Assembly: GCF_900129615.1 (NCBI RefSeq)
Contig: NZ_FQWI01000001.1
Span: 186,001 to 250,000, forward strand
Length of the DNA: 64,000 nucleotides
Source of the DNA: Pectobacterium carotovorum
Lineage (GTDB): Bacteria > Pseudomonadota > Gammaproteobacteria > Enterobacterales > Enterobacteriaceae
Reading direction: 5' to 3'
The notes under the pieces are model-generated. The model was not told the origin of the DNA. It searched no databases and saw only the letters and a list, made by a program, of their open reading frames with translations. Shown here piece after piece: positions 39,215 to 53,265 of the stretch (positions within the stretch are counted from its first letter, which is position 1; every line of letters starts with the position of its first letter). The position numbers and the translations under genes are program-made.

Positions 39215-40381
39215 ATGGCCAAAGGTAACAAGATCCCCCTAACGTTCCATACCTATCAAGATTCAGCAACCGGCACCGAAGTTGTGCGTTTAACCCCGCC
39301 CGATGTTATCTGCCATCGCAACTATTTCTATCAGAAGTGTTTCTTCAATGACGGCAGCAAGCTGCTGTTTGGCGCTGCGTTTGATGGCCCGTGGAATTAC
39401 TATCTGCTGGATTTAAAAGAGCAGAGCGCCACGCAACTGACGGAAGGCAAAGGCGACAACACCTTCGGTGGCTTCCTGTCTCCGAATGACGATGCGCTGT
39501 ATTACGTTAAAAATACCCGTAATCTGATGCGTGTCGATCTGGCGACGCTGGAAGAGAAAACAATTTATCAGGTGCCTGACGACTGGGTCGGCTACGGTAC
39601 CTGGGTTGCCAACTCCGATTGCACCAAAATGGTCGGTATTGAGATCAAAAAAGAAGACTGGAAACCACTGACCGATTGGAAAAAATTCCAGGAATTCTAT
39701 TTCACCAATCCTTGCTGTCGTCTGATTCGCGTCGATTTGATAACGGGCGAGGCTGAGACCATCCTTCAGGAAAACCAGTGGCTGGGTCACCCAATCTACC
39801 GTCCGGGCGATGACAACACGGTGGCTTTCTGCCACGAAGGTCCGCATGACCTGGTGGATGCGCGTATGTGGTTCATCAACGAAGATGGCACCAACATGCG
39901 TAAAGTGAAAGAGCATGCAGAAGGCGAAAGCTGCACTCACGAATTCTGGGTTCCAGATGGTTCAGCGATGATTTACGTCTCTTACCTTAAAGACGATACC
40001 AATCGCTACATTCGCAGCATCGATCCCGTTACGCTGGAAGATCGTCAACTGCGCGTCATGCCGCCGTGTTCTCACCTGATGAGTAACTATGACGGTACGC
40101 TGCTGGTGGGTGATGGCTCCGATGCGCCGGTCGACGTGCAGGACGATGGCGGCTACAAAATTGAGAACGATCCGTTCCTGTATGTTTTCAACCTGAAAAC
40201 TGGCAAAGAACATCGTATTGCGCAGCACAATACCTCTTGGGACGTGTTGGAAGGGGACCGTCAGGTTACTCACCCGCACCCGTCTTTCACGCCGGATAAT
40301 AAACAAGTCCTGTTTACTTCTGACGTAGATGGAAAACCTGCGCTGTATCTGGCGAAGGTTCCTGATTCAGTCTGGCACTAA
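39215..40381 (+). CDS. ogl: Oligogalacturonate lyase Ogl
   Basis: A 388-residue cytoplasmic lyase of polysaccharide lyase family 22. It cleaves saturated and unsaturated digalacturonate to the monomer 5-keto-4-deoxyuronate, the last depolymerising step of pectin breakdown. It shows the repeated seven-bladed propeller segments and the conserved GHPIYRPGDDNTVAFCHEGP-like block (about residues 190-210) with histidines, and CTHEFWVPDG. Start at the ATG at 39215 after AAGGAT; the 23-residue upstream extension is rejected. kdgR follows downstream, as is usual in soft-rot bacteria. Confidence 0.95.
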   Translation: MAKGNKIPLTFHTYQDSATGTEVVRLTPPDVICHRNYFYQKCFFNDGSKLLFGAAFDGPWNYYLLDLKEQSATQLTEGKGDNTFGGFLSPNDDALYYVKNTRNLMRVDLATLEEKTIYQVPDDWVGYGTWVANSDCTKMVGIEIKKEDWKPLTDWKKFQEFYFTNPCCRLIRVDLITGEAETILQENQWLGHPIYRPGDDNTVAFCHEGPHDLVDARMWFINEDGTNMRKVKEHAEGESCTHEFWVPDGSAMIYVSYLKDDTNRYIRSIDPVTLEDRQLRVMPPCSHLMSNYDGTLLVGDGSDAPVDVQDDGGYKIENDPFLYVFNLKTGKEHRIAQHNTSWDVLEGDRQVTHPHPSFTPDNKQVLFTSDVDGKPALYLAKVPDSVWH

Positions 40382-40392
40382 TAATACTAATA

Positions 40393-40427
40393 AATCCGCG
40401 TCACATTTTATGGCGCGGATTATTTTA
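40393..40427 (+). terminator. Terminator after ogl
   Basis: AATCCGCG/CGCGGATT stem with a 13-base loop, followed by ATTTT. Confidence 0.7.
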
Positions 40428-40595
40428 AAATATTTTCTTACATATTATTTTATTAAGTCTCTGACGCGGTTATTTCTCAAACTTAACTTGATTATCGTTA
40501 TTGCTCCATTGCCATAATCAAAGCGTTCCCTTTATACTAAAACCATTGTTCTATTTTTTTTAAAACAAAAAAACCTGAGTAGGGTAACCACAAAA

Positions 40596-41387
40596 ATGGC
40601 TAGTGCAGATTTAGATAAACAACCCGATTCCGTGTCGTCCGTTTTAAAGGTTTTTGGTATTTTACAGGCATTAGGTGAAGAGAGAGAAATTGGTATTACC
40701 GAGCTTTCTCAGCGCGTCATGATGTCCAAGAGTACCGTTTACCGCTTCTTGCAGACGATGAAATCCCTGGGCTATGTTGCGCAGGAAGGTGAATCAGAGA
40801 AATATTCGCTGACGCTCAAGTTGTTTGAACTTGGGGCAAAAGCATTGCAGAACGTAGATTTAATCCGCAGTGCGGATATACAGATGCGTGAGTTGTCTGC
40901 ACTAACGCGGGAAACGATCCACCTTGGCGCGTTGGATGAAGACGGCATCGTTTATATCCACAAGATTGATTCGATGTATAACCTGCGTATGTATTCACGT
41001 ATTGGCCGCCGCAATCCGTTGCACAGTACCGCAATTGGTAAAGTGCTGTTGGCATGGCGCGATCGTAGCGAAGTGGAAGAGGTTCTGTCGACCGTCGAAT
41101 TTACTCGCAGTACGCCACACACGCTGTGTTCTGCTGAAGCGCTTCTCAACCAATTGGATGTCGTGCGTGAGCAAGGCTACGGAGAAGACAACGAAGAGCA
41201 AGAAGAAGGGCTGCGTTGTATCGCCGTGCCGGTATTCGATCGCTTTGGCGTGGTGATTGCGGGCCTCAGTATTTCTTTCCCAACGATTCGTTTTTCAGAA
41301 GAAAACAAACACGAATATGTCGCAACGCTGCACACCGCAGCCAGAAATATCTCTGAGCAAATGGGCTACCACGATTACCCTTTCTGA
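40596..41387 (+). CDS. kdgR: Pectin catabolism repressor KdgR
   Basis: A 263-residue IclR-family repressor. N-terminal winged helix-turn-helix at about residues 15-75 (ITELSQRVMMSKSTVYRFLQTMKSLGYV), C-terminal effector domain about 90-260 with LHSTAIGKVLLAW and GLRCIAVPVFD. In Erwinia it represses pel, ogl, kdu, kdgM, tog and out genes and is released by KDG. It lies beside its target ogl and has its own terminator. Confidence 0.96.
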   Translation: MASADLDKQPDSVSSVLKVFGILQALGEEREIGITELSQRVMMSKSTVYRFLQTMKSLGYVAQEGESEKYSLTLKLFELGAKALQNVDLIRSADIQMRELSALTRETIHLGALDEDGIVYIHKIDSMYNLRMYSRIGRRNPLHSTAIGKVLLAWRDRSEVEEVLSTVEFTRSTPHTLCSAEALLNQLDVVREQGYGEDNEEQEEGLRCIAVPVFDRFGVVIAGLSISFPTIRFSEENKHEYVATLHTAARNISEQMGYHDYPF

Positions 41388-41406
41388 TATTCCCTATCAA
41401 TGCCTG

Positions 41407-41434
41407 AGCCTGTCCTTGCCGACAGGCTTTTTTT
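41407..41434 (+). terminator. Terminator after kdgR
   Basis: AGCCTGTC/GACAGGCT stem with a 6-base loop, followed by seven T. Confidence 0.85.
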
Positions 41435-41571
41435 ATTTTTGCACCAATATGATAGCGATGCGCATCAACACGATGTGGATAACGGATAGGGTTGGGTATC
41501 GAACTTGGCTATGCCACGGTGGTAAGATAGCCCACAGGTACCTGTCATAAGTGGTTATAAGTGGAGTCGTT

Positions 41572-41835
41572 GTGAACATATTAGAAGTGGTTTTTGTCTT
41601 GCTGATTGTGCTGCTGGCCGCGCTGGTCTGGTTTTTTGTTAATCGGGCGAGTGTCAGAGCGAATGAGCAAGTGAAATTGCTGCAGGAAATCGTAGAGCAG
41701 CAACGCCAGCAGTTAGCGTTATTGAAAAAATTGCTGCCCCAGAATGCAGAGAAAAGTGAGCCTGAAGCGCTTGCCGCTGAGCGCGATCGTGATGATGTGG
41801 AGTTAACGTTTAAAAGCGTCATCCCGGAACGTTAA
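41572..41835 (+). CDS. yebO: YebO family small membrane protein
   Basis: An 87-residue protein with one N-terminal membrane helix (about residues 3-24, ending WFFVNRAS), then a Gln/Leu-rich likely coiled coil (about 30-60) and an acidic tail. The WFF.NRAS.R.NEQ motif matches E. coli YebO, which lies in the same kdgR neighbourhood. GTG start at 41572 with GGAG five bases upstream; a GTG at 41551 is a less likely start. Function unknown. E. coli mgrB, which lies between kdgR and yebO there, was not found. Confidence 0.75.
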   Translation: MNILEVVFVLLIVLLAALVWFFVNRASVRANEQVKLLQEIVEQQRQQLALLKKLLPQNAEKSEPEALAAERDRDDVELTFKSVIPER

Positions 41836-41876
41836 TGGCTCAATCACTGTGTAACGCGTAAAACACCTATCCCTTT

Positions 41877-41917
41877 GCCTGCTTACGTCATTCTTCATGC
41901 TGATGGCGTGAGCGGGC
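41877..41917. terminator. Long hairpin between the yebO-like and pheP-like genes
   Basis: 41877-41891 and 41903-41917 pair over 15 bp in RNA (12 Watson-Crick, 3 G-U) with an 11-base loop. There is no clean T-run. It may end yebO transcription or affect the pheP leader. Confidence 0.5.
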
Positions 41918-41962
41918 ATTGTTATAAAATGAAGAAGGCTTTACAGGAAGCACAAAAACAAC

Positions 41963-43363
41963 ATGGCAAATGCTCAAAACAACATAGCAACTGATCAACA
42001 GGAATTGGTTTTAAAACGAGGGTTAAAGAACCGACATATTCAACTGATTGCGCTGGGTGGCGCGATTGGTACCGGATTGTTTTTAGGGATATCGCAGACT
42101 ATCCAAATGGCAGGGCCGTCCGTTTTATTGGGTTATGCGATTGCTGGAATGATTGCGTTTCTGATTATGCGACAGCTGGGTGAGATGGTGGTGGAAGAGC
42201 CGGTAGCGGGTTCGTTTAGCCATTTTGCCTATAAGTATTGGGGCGATTTTGCGGGCTTTCTGGCTGGCTGGAACTACTGGGCGATGTTTATTCTGGTCGG
42301 AATGGCTGAGCTGACGGCCGTGGGGATTTATATCCAATACTGGTGGCCTGAAACGCCAACCTGGCTGTCCGCCGCAATATTCTTCGTGCTGATCAACCTT
42401 ATCAATCTGGTCAATGTGCGGATGTTTGGGGAAACAGAATTCTGGTTTGCCCTCATCAAAGTCCTTGCCATCGTTGGGATGATTGTCTTCGGCAGTTGGT
42501 TGCTGCTGAGTGGCAATGGCGGTGAAACGGCGACGGTGCGTAACTTATGGATCCACGGTGGATTCATGCCGAATGGCGCAAGCGGATTGATCATGGCGAT
42601 GGCTGTGATCATGTTTTCATTCGGCGGTCTGGAATTGGTGGGGATTACCGCTGCCGAAGCGGCCGATCCGAAACGTTCTATTCCGCAGGCGACCAATCAG
42701 GTGGTCTATCGCATCCTGATTTTCTATATCGGTGCGCTGTCTATTTTGTTATCACTTTATCCGTGGGGAAAGGTTGTCGATGGTGGGAGCCCGTTTGTCC
42801 TGATTTTCCAGGCGCTGAATAGCAATATAGTGGCAAACGTCCTTAACATCGTGGTACTCACGGCGGCATTATCGGTCTACAACAGCGGCGTATACTGCAA
42901 TAGCCGGATGCTGTACGGTTTGGCAAAACAGGGAAATGCGCCAAAATCTCTTGCGAAGGTCAATGCGCGCGGTGTCCCTGTCCGTTCTATCGTGCTGTCC
43001 GCATTAGCGACATCGTTCGGTGTAGCGATCAACTACCTGATACCAGGCAAAGCCTTTGAGCTGTTGATGGCGCTGGTGGTATCGACGCTGGTGATTAACT
43101 GGATCATGATCTGCTTTGCGCACCTGCGTTTTCGTCAGGCGATGATAGAGAAGGGGATTGTCCCTGCGTTTAAAGCCTTCTGGTATCCGTGGGGCAACTA
43201 CCTGTGTCTGGCGTTTTTGGCGGGGATTCTGGTGATTATGCTGTTGTCTCCGGGGATTCGTATTTCAGTCATCTTAATTCCGTTCTGGATTGCCGTTATT
43301 TGGTTTGGCTTCCGATTCTCCCGCAAAAATAATGCAGCGCTGAAGTCGGTGCAGACACCGTAA
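41963..43363 (+). CDS. pheP: PheP-like aromatic amino acid permease
   Basis: A 466-residue amino acid permease of the APC superfamily with 12 predicted helices. It is closest in visible sequence to E. coli PheP, the phenylalanine-specific proton symporter: shared NRHIQLIALGGAIGTGLFLG, the TM3 GWNYW.MF.LVGMAELTA block and SVYNSGVY.NSRML. Conserved Glu and Gly residues of TM1 and TM3 are present. Other AroP-type substrates are possible. It lies just before thrS, a context different from E. coli. Confidence 0.8.
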   Translation: MANAQNNIATDQQELVLKRGLKNRHIQLIALGGAIGTGLFLGISQTIQMAGPSVLLGYAIAGMIAFLIMRQLGEMVVEEPVAGSFSHFAYKYWGDFAGFLAGWNYWAMFILVGMAELTAVGIYIQYWWPETPTWLSAAIFFVLINLINLVNVRMFGETEFWFALIKVLAIVGMIVFGSWLLLSGNGGETATVRNLWIHGGFMPNGASGLIMAMAVIMFSFGGLELVGITAAEAADPKRSIPQATNQVVYRILIFYIGALSILLSLYPWGKVVDGGSPFVLIFQALNSNIVANVLNIVVLTAALSVYNSGVYCNSRMLYGLAKQGNAPKSLAKVNARGVPVRSIVLSALATSFGVAINYLIPGKAFELLMALVVSTLVINWIMICFAHLRFRQAMIEKGIVPAFKAFWYPWGNYLCLAFLAGILVIMLLSPGIRISVILIPFWIAVIWFGFRFSRKNNAALKSVQTP

Positions 43364-43373
43364 ACACCCCGTG

Positions 43374-43405
43374 GCCTGTTCATCACGATGCAAAGATGAA
43401 CAGGC
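43374..43405. terminator. Hairpin after the pheP-like gene
   Basis: GCCTGTTCATC and GATGAACAGGC form a perfect 11-bp stem with a 10-base loop 11 bp after the stop. No T-run follows, so it may be Rho-linked or a stabiliser. Confidence 0.5.
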
Positions 43406-43577
43406 TACCCATCCAGCTTTAACACGCAAGTTATAAGGTGTATTATTGCCCCGACGTTATCCATGTCACGCTAATGCGCTCCTTTAGTGTTCGCATCATG
43501 TGTATATATTTCACAGAGTAAAGAGAAATAGCATGGTTAACACTTTTGATTTTCAATTGATATACGATTTTTTGCAT

Positions 43578-43598
43578 GTGAGCTTTCGTGTGGCTCAC
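43578..43598 (+). promoter_or_regulatory. thrS translational operator, anticodon-mimic hairpin
   Basis: The leader hairpin GTGAGC/GCTCAC (43578-43583 / 43593-43598) closes, with a U-G pair, a seven-base loop TTCGTGT with CGT at 43587-43589 in the anticodon position of a tRNA-Thr. In E. coli ThrRS binds such a mimic and blocks ribosome entry. It lies 22 bp before the thrS start. Confidence 0.8.
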
Positions 43599-43620
43599 CA
43601 CTGTAAATAAGGGAATTATA

Positions 43621-46094
<2,474 letters not shown>

Positions 46095-46112
46095 GGCATT
46101 CAAGTAGCAAGA

Positions 46113-46142
46113 CCGTACAACCTTTGTGTTGTACGGCTTTGT
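46113..46142 (+). promoter_or_regulatory. Hairpin between infC and rpmI
   Basis: CCGTACAAC/GTTGTACGG forms a 9-bp stem with loop CTTTGT, followed by CTTTGTTC. It acts as a weak terminator or part of the L20-responsive leader of rpmI-rplT. Confidence 0.55.
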
Positions 46143-46168
46143 TCGCCTTACCTGATTCGTTTTATTAA

Positions 46169-46387
<219 letters not shown>

Positions 46388-46412
46388 GTAACCTTTTTTT
46401 AATTCAGAATAA

Positions 46413-46787
<375 letters not shown>

Positions 46788-46796
46788 GTCAGTTGA

Positions 46797-46823
46797 GAGA
46801 GGGAGCTTTGGCTCCCTCTTTTC
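46797..46823 (+). terminator. Terminator after rplT
   Basis: AGAGGGAGC/GCTCCCTCT with loop TTTG, followed by TTTTC. Confidence 0.8.
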
Positions 46824-46877
46824 GTCGAGCTCTACACGTTTAGTTTTTATTATTTATAAGACAAAGGTAACGCAAGT

Positions 46878-46922
46878 ATGAACGCTGCTATTTTCCGTTT
46901 CTTTTTTTACTTTAGCGCCTGA
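46878..46922 (+). CDS. pheM: pheST leader peptide PheM
   Basis: A 14-residue peptide, MNAAIFRFFFYFSA, with five phenylalanine codons; it differs from E. coli PheM only at the last residue. Ribosome stalling at the Phe codons when charged tRNA-Phe is scarce prevents formation of the terminator at 46968, raising pheST expression. Confidence 0.93.
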   Translation: MNAAIFRFFFYFSA

Positions 46923-46967
46923 ATTCAGGGGGCTTTGCGCGTAAGAAAAGAAACGAAAAGTAGCGCT

Positions 46968-48089
<1,122 letters not shown>

Positions 48090-48103
48090 GGCGGGTATAC
48101 ATC

Positions 48104-50491
48104 ATGAAATTCAGTGAACTCTGGTTACGCGAGTGGGTAAACCCGGCAGTTGACAGTGAAACGCTATCTGAACAGATCACGATGGCAGGGTTGGAAGTGG
48201 ATGGCGTTGAGCCTGTTGCTGGCGCATTCCACGGTGTGGTTGTCGGTGAAGTCGTCGAATGTGGGCAACACCCGAACGCAGACAAACTGCGTGTGACGAA
48301 AGTCAATGTAGGCGGTGAGCGCCTGCTGGATATCGTCTGTGGCGCGCCGAACTGCCGCCAGGGTCTGAAAGTGGCCGTGGCGACGGTCGGTGCTGTGCTG
48401 CCGGGCGATTTCAAAATTAAAGCCGCCAAACTGCGTGGCGAGCCGTCTGAAGGCATGCTGTGCTCATTTTCCGAGTTGGGCATTTCCGACGATCACGATG
48501 GCATCATCGAGCTGCCAGTCGATGCGCCGATTGGCACGGATATTCGTGAGTACCTTAAGCTGGATGACAACGCGATTGAAATCAGCGTGACGCCAAACCG
48601 TGCTGATTGCCTAGGCATTATCGGTGTGGCGCGTGATGTCGCCGTGTTGAATCAACTGACGTTGAATGAACCGACTATTGAGCCCGTTACCGCAACGATT
48701 CAGGATACTTTCCCGATTCAGGTCGATGCGCCGCAGGCATGCCCACGTTACTTAGGCCGTGTGGTGAAAGGCATCAATGTTAAGGCGGCAACGCCGCTGT
48801 GGATGCGTGAAAAACTGCGCCGCTGTGGTATTCGTTCTATCGATCCGGTGGTGGACGTGACTAACTACGTTCTGCTGGAGCTCGGCCAGCCGATGCACGC
48901 GTTCGATCTTGACCGTCTCAATGGCGGCATTATCGTGCGTATGGCGAAAGAGGGCGAAACCCTGACGCTGCTGGATGGTAACGAAGCGAAGCTGAACGCA
49001 GATACGCTGGTTATCGCTGACCAACAGAGTGCGTTGGCGATGGGCGGTATCTTTGGTGGCGAGCATTCTGGCGTCAATGAAGAGACACAAAACGTTCTAC
49101 TGGAATGCGCTTACTTCAATCCTCTGTCGATTACTGGACGCGCACGTCGTCACGGTTTGCACACCGATGCGTCTCACCGCTACGAGCGTGGTGTCGATCC
49201 GGCGTTACAACACAAAGCTATTGAACGTGCGACTCGTCTGCTGATCGATATCTGTGGTGGTGAAGCGGGGCCAGTCGTTGATGTGACCAGCGAAGCAGAT
49301 TTGCCGACGCGCGCAACGATTACGCTGCGCCGTGAGAAGCTGGATCGTCTGATTGGCCATGTGATTGCCGATGAGCAGGTGAGCGATATTCTGCAACGTC
49401 TGGGCTGTAACGTCGCGAAAACCGATGCAGGTTGGCAGGCGACGGCACCAAGCTGGCGCTTCGACATGGAAATTGAAGAAGATCTGGTTGAAGAAGTCGC
49501 GCGTATTTACGGCTACAACAACATTCCGAATATTCCGACTCAAGCTCCGTTGATTATGACCTCGCATCGCGAAGCGTCACTGTCATTGAAGCGCGTGAAG
49601 ACATTATTAGTCGATCACGGCTACCAGGAAGCAATTACTTACAGTTTTGTTGACCCGAAAATTCAGGGACTCATCCACCCTAATGAAGCGTCTCTGAGCC
49701 TGCCGAGCCCGATTTCCGCAGAGATGTCAGTGATGCGTTTATCGCTGTGGAGTGGCTTGCTGAGCGCTGCGGTGTATAACCAAAACCGTCAACAAAGCCG
49801 CCTGCGCCTGTTTGAAAGCGGTCTGCGTTTTGTACCGGACACCAGTGCTGACCTGGGTATTCGTCAGGATCTGATGCTGGCGGGTGTGATTACTGGCACG
49901 CGTTATGAAGAGCATTGGGATCTGGTGCGTCAGGCCGTTGACTTCTATGATTTAAAAGGTGATTTGGAAGCGGTACTGGCATTGACGGGCAAGTTGTCTG
50001 AAGTTGAGTTCAAGGCCGAAAATAATCCGGCATTGCATCCAGGACAAAGTGCTGCTATTTATCTGTGCGGAGAACGCATTGGATTTATTGGCGTTATTCA
50101 CCCAGAACTGGAGCGCAAGTTGGATCTTAACGGGCGCACCGTGGTGTTCGAATTGTTGTGGGATAAGGTCGCAGACCGCGTATTGCCTGAGGCGAACGAG
50201 ATTTCCCGCTTCCCGGCGAACCGTCGCGATATCGCCGTTGTGGTCGCTGAAAATGTCCCTGCGGGCGATATTTTGGCCGAGTGTAAGAAAGTTGGCGCAA
50301 ATCAGTTAGTTGGCGTAAACTTATTCGACGTGTACCGAGGGAAGGGCGTAGCGGAAGGTTATAAGAGTCTGGCTATCAGTCTGACCCTGCAAGATACCAC
50401 GCGTACACTGGCAGAAGAGGAAATTGCCGCTACCGTTGCAGAATGCGTAGCAGCATTAAAACAGCGATTCCAAGCATCCTTGAGGGATTGA
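48104..50491 (+). CDS. pheT: Phenylalanyl-tRNA synthetase beta subunit
   Basis: A 795-residue subunit of the alpha2-beta2 enzyme, equal to E. coli. It has an N-terminal EMAP-type tRNA-binding domain (about 40-150), B3/B4 editing domain (about 210-400), B5, catalytic-like core and the C-terminal FDX-ACB anticodon-binding domain (about 700-795). It lies 14 bp after pheS and 4 bp before ihfA. Confidence 0.97.
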   Translation: MKFSELWLREWVNPAVDSETLSEQITMAGLEVDGVEPVAGAFHGVVVGEVVECGQHPNADKLRVTKVNVGGERLLDIVCGAPNCRQGLKVAVATVGAVLPGDFKIKAAKLRGEPSEGMLCSFSELGISDDHDGIIELPVDAPIGTDIREYLKLDDNAIEISVTPNRADCLGIIGVARDVAVLNQLTLNEPTIEPVTATIQDTFPIQVDAPQACPRYLGRVVKGINVKAATPLWMREKLRRCGIRSIDPVVDVTNYVLLELGQPMHAFDLDRLNGGIIVRMAKEGETLTLLDGNEAKLNADTLVIADQQSALAMGGIFGGEHSGVNEETQNVLLECAYFNPLSITGRARRHGLHTDASHRYERGVDPALQHKAIERATRLLIDICGGEAGPVVDVTSEADLPTRATITLRREKLDRLIGHVIADEQVSDILQRLGCNVAKTDAGWQATAPSWRFDMEIEEDLVEEVARIYGYNNIPNIPTQAPLIMTSHREASLSLKRVKTLLVDHGYQEAITYSFVDPKIQGLIHPNEASLSLPSPISAEMSVMRLSLWSGLLSAAVYNQNRQQSRLRLFESGLRFVPDTSADLGIRQDLMLAGVITGTRYEEHWDLVRQAVDFYDLKGDLEAVLALTGKLSEVEFKAENNPALHPGQSAAIYLCGERIGFIGVIHPELERKLDLNGRTVVFELLWDKVADRVLPEANEISRFPANRRDIAVVVAENVPAGDILAECKKVGANQLVGVNLFDVYRGKGVAEGYKSLAISLTLQDTTRTLAEEEIAATVAECVAALKQRFQASLRD

Positions 50492-50495
50492 ACCT

Positions 50496-50792
50496 ATGGC
50501 GCTTACTAAAGCTGAAATGTCAGAATACCTGTTTGAGAAGCTCGGGCTGAGCAAACGGGATGCCAAAGAGCTAGTCGAGCTGTTTTTTGAAGAAGTTCGT
50601 CGCGCTTTGGAAAATGGCGAGCAGGTCAAGTTGTCAGGTTTTGGCAATTTTGATTTGCGAGACAAGAACCAACGTCCGGGACGTAACCCAAAAACTGGCG
50701 AAGATATTCCGATTACGGCGCGCCGTGTGGTCACGTTCCGTCCGGGGCAAAAGCTAAAAAGCAGGGTAGAGAACGCCTCTCCCAAAGAGTAA
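50496..50792 (+). CDS. ihfA: Integration host factor alpha subunit
   Basis: A 98-residue DNA-bending protein of the HU/IHF family. The beta-arm motif [12 protein letters not shown] with the intercalating proline is at about residues 60-71. It pairs with IhfB to bend DNA at WATCAANNNNTTR sites. In the pheST operon as in E. coli (99 residues there). Confidence 0.96.
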   Translation: MALTKAEMSEYLFEKLGLSKRDAKELVELFFEEVRRALENGEQVKLSGFGNFDLRDKNQRPGRNPKTGEDIPITARRVVTFRPGQKLKSRVENASPKE

Positions 50793-50804
50793 CAGAGTCA
50801 CCCA

Positions 50805-50830
50805 AAAAGGCCGCGCAAGCGGCCTTTTCC
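50805..50830. terminator. Terminator after ihfA (bidirectional)
   Basis: AAAAGGCCGC/GCGGCCTTTT, a 10-bp stem with loop GCAA. It serves ihfA and the converging YgbA-family gene. Confidence 0.85.
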
Positions 50831-50853
50831 TATCTTATTCGTCTTCACATTAT

Positions 50854-51288
50854 CTATTTCAACGTCGCGTCGGTATCCGCTGGTGCCGTATGCTGCGAGG
50901 CTAAACGGGTTGCTCGTCCATTTGGCGTTTTTGGCGCGGTCTCTTTTTTCGGATAATCAGGTACTGGCCGATGATCGTCAATTAAATGGCGTATTGCCAG
51001 AATCGGGTGGCGTAACAACATCCGTGGCCCCGACCAGCGCATAATCGATTTTATCGCCTCACGTCTGGCGGGTTGATAGCAGTGAATGGGGCAATGCTTA
51101 CACGCGGGTTTATCTTCACCGAACTGGCAGCGTTCCAGACGTTTGATGGCGTAATTGAATAAGTCTTTATACTGCGCGTTATCGTCGGTTTCAGGATGAT
51201 GCTTTTCATACAGCTCGATCATCAATCCGACGGTACGAATCTCCCGCTGTCGGTATTTTCCCAGGGGGTTTCTCGCCATGTGCGTCAT
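50854..51288 (-). CDS. YgbA_NO family protein (nitrous-oxide-stimulated promoter family)
   Basis: A 144-residue cytoplasmic protein with the family core CKHCPIHCYQPARREAIKSI followed by MRWSGPRMLLRHP (about residues 65-98). Cysteines in the CxxCxxxC cluster could bind metal or sense NO. E. coli YgbA is induced by nitric oxide through NsrR. The C-terminal 45 residues are low-complexity and not conserved. The mechanism is unknown. Confidence 0.8.
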   Translation of the reverse strand: MTHMARNPLGKYRQREIRTVGLMIELYEKHHPETDDNAQYKDLFNYAIKRLERCQFGEDKPACKHCPIHCYQPARREAIKSIMRWSGPRMLLRHPILAIRHLIDDHRPVPDYPKKETAPKTPNGRATRLASQHTAPADTDATLK

Positions 51289-51415
51289 GTCCTGATGAAA
51301 TCATAATAGATGTATTTTAAATGCAATTTATTACAAGGGAAACCTCTGAAGTCACATCTATGTGGTAAAGCGGAGAGAAAAAGGCGAGGAGAACCCTCGC
51401 CGAGGGAGATAGCAA

Positions 51416-53134
51416 TCAGGCCTGACCGAACTGCGCCTGATGTAATCTGGCATAGATGCCACTTTGATCCAACAGTACCTGATGGCTGCCTTGCTCAATG
51501 ATGCTGCCGTTATCCACCACCACAATGCGTCCAGCATTCTGTATGGTTGCCAGCCTGTGGGCGATGACCAACGTGGTACGTCCTGCGGAAAGCTCGCTGA
51601 GCGATTGCTGTATCGCCTGCTCTGTCGCGGTATCCAACGCAGATGTCGCTTCGTCCAGAATCAAGATCGGCGGGTTTTTCAGGAAAATTCGCGCGATAGA
51701 TAAACGCTGCTTTTGCCCGCCTGAGAGCTTAACGCCGCGCTCGCCGACCACAGTATCCAGCCCGTCAGGCAGATTTTCGATCAGCTCATCTAACCGTGCA
51801 CGGCGTGCGGCTTCCAAGATTTCTTCATCGCTGGCATCAAGCTTGCCGTAGGCGATGTTTTCCCGAATGGTGCCGCCGAACAGGAAGACATCCTGCTGTA
51901 CGATGCCGATTTGGCTGCGTAGCGACGCCTGTGTCATCTGGCGGATATCCATGCCGTCAATAGTGATGGCTCCGCTGGTTAAATCGTAGAAGCGGGGAAG
52001 CAGGGAACAGAGCGTGGTTTTGCCCGCACCGGATGGGCCAACAAACGCCACGGTTTCCCCTGCGCGAATCGATAGGTCGATATTGCGCAGAATCGGACGA
52101 TCGGCAGAATAACCAAAGCTCACCTGATTAAAGCGGATATCGCCTTTCAGCGGCCCGGCATCATGCGCATCGGGCGCGTCGGCAATCTCAGGAACGGTGT
52201 CGATCAGTTGAGTAAAGCGTTTGAATCCCGCAATCCCTTTGGGATAGCTCTCCAGCACCGAGGTAATTTTGGCGACCGGACGAAAGAACACTTCAATCAG
52301 CAACAGGAAGCCGATAAAACCGCCGTAGCTGAGTTCGCCCTGAATGACATACCAAATACCGGCCAGCATCACGATAAGCTGTATCAGGCGTGTGCTGAGG
52401 TAACTGAGTGTCATGCTGGCGGTCATGATGCGATAGGCCTGCAACTTGGTACGACGGTAGTTTTCGTTGTCGTGAGAGAACAGCTTCTTCTCATGGTCTT
52501 CATTGGCAAAGGCTTTAACGACACGAATACCACCCACGCTCTCTTCAATTCGGGCGTTGAAGTTGCCCACCTGACCGAAAAGCTGGCGCCAGGTCTCCGT
52601 CATACGCGCGCCGTAACGGCTGACGAGATACGTCATGAACGGCACGATAATAATCGTCAGCAGCGCCAGATTCAGGTGAACCGTCGCCATCAGGATGAAC
52701 GCACCAATAAACGTCATGATTGCGAGGAAGAGGTCTTCCGGGCCGTGATGGGCAATTTCCCCGACTTCTTCCAGATCTTTGGTGACGTGGGTGATGATAT
52801 GGCCGGTCTTCATATTGTCGTAGTAACGGAACGGCAAATTTTGCAGATGCTCAAATGCCTGCCGCCGCATATCGGTTTCAATACCTACGCCTAGCGCATG
52901 TCCCCAATAGTTGACGATGGCCATCAGCGCGGTATTCAGAAGATATACCGCCAATAGCGCCACCGACGCTAACAGGATCAGCGACCAGTCCTGAGCGGGT
53001 AATAGTTTATCAATGAACGCTTTAATCGCCATTGGAAACCCTAATTCAAGCAGGCCAGCGATAATGGCACAGCCGAAATCGAGGACGAACAACCCTTTGT
53101 AAGGGGAATAGTAGGAAAAGAAACGCCTTAACAT
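51416..53134 (-). CDS. ABC exporter with fused membrane and ATPase domains
   Basis: A 572-residue half-transporter of the MsbA/multidrug type. Six membrane helices in about residues 1-310; ATPase with Walker A GPSGAGKTT (about 368), Q-loop VQQDVFLFGG, signature LSGGQKQR (about 477), Walker B ILILDEATSALD (about 497) and the H-loop His in IAHRL. It should act as a homodimer exporting a lipid or drug; the substrate cannot be told. E. coli carries btu genes after ihfA instead. Confidence 0.88.
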   Translation of the reverse strand: MLRRFFSYYSPYKGLFVLDFGCAIIAGLLELGFPMAIKAFIDKLLPAQDWSLILLASVALLAVYLLNTALMAIVNYWGHALGVGIETDMRRQAFEHLQNLPFRYYDNMKTGHIITHVTKDLEEVGEIAHHGPEDLFLAIMTFIGAFILMATVHLNLALLTIIIVPFMTYLVSRYGARMTETWRQLFGQVGNFNARIEESVGGIRVVKAFANEDHEKKLFSHDNENYRRTKLQAYRIMTASMTLSYLSTRLIQLIVMLAGIWYVIQGELSYGGFIGFLLLIEVFFRPVAKITSVLESYPKGIAGFKRFTQLIDTVPEIADAPDAHDAGPLKGDIRFNQVSFGYSADRPILRNIDLSIRAGETVAFVGPSGAGKTTLCSLLPRFYDLTSGAITIDGMDIRQMTQASLRSQIGIVQQDVFLFGGTIRENIAYGKLDASDEEILEAARRARLDELIENLPDGLDTVVGERGVKLSGGQKQRLSIARIFLKNPPILILDEATSALDTATEQAIQQSLSELSAGRTTLVIAHRLATIQNAGRIVVVDNGSIIEQGSHQVLLDQSGIYARLHQAQFGQA

Positions 53135-53265
53135 GTGTGACTATTTTTTAGGTAACGAAATGTGGGGATGACTATAACAGGTTAGCGTGAAGAATGTGAC
53201 CGCGAGCAGATTAGGGGCTTTGTTGGTCAGGAAATCCAGACGAAAACCGTGGGAACGGTTGGGGA

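Noticed and set aside
40525-40560. Possible KdgR box before kdgR (ACTAAAACCATTGTTCTAT)
   Set aside because: It fits only about 12 of 19 consensus positions with a shifted right half, too weak to claim autoregulation.
41437-41571. Search for mgrB between kdgR and the yebO-like gene
   Set aside because: No frame encoding a 40-50-residue single-helix protein with the MgrB cysteines was found.
52163-52894. 243-codon plus-strand frame opposite the ABC exporter
   Set aside because: It is antisense to conserved transporter coding sequence and its composition is that of a shadow frame.
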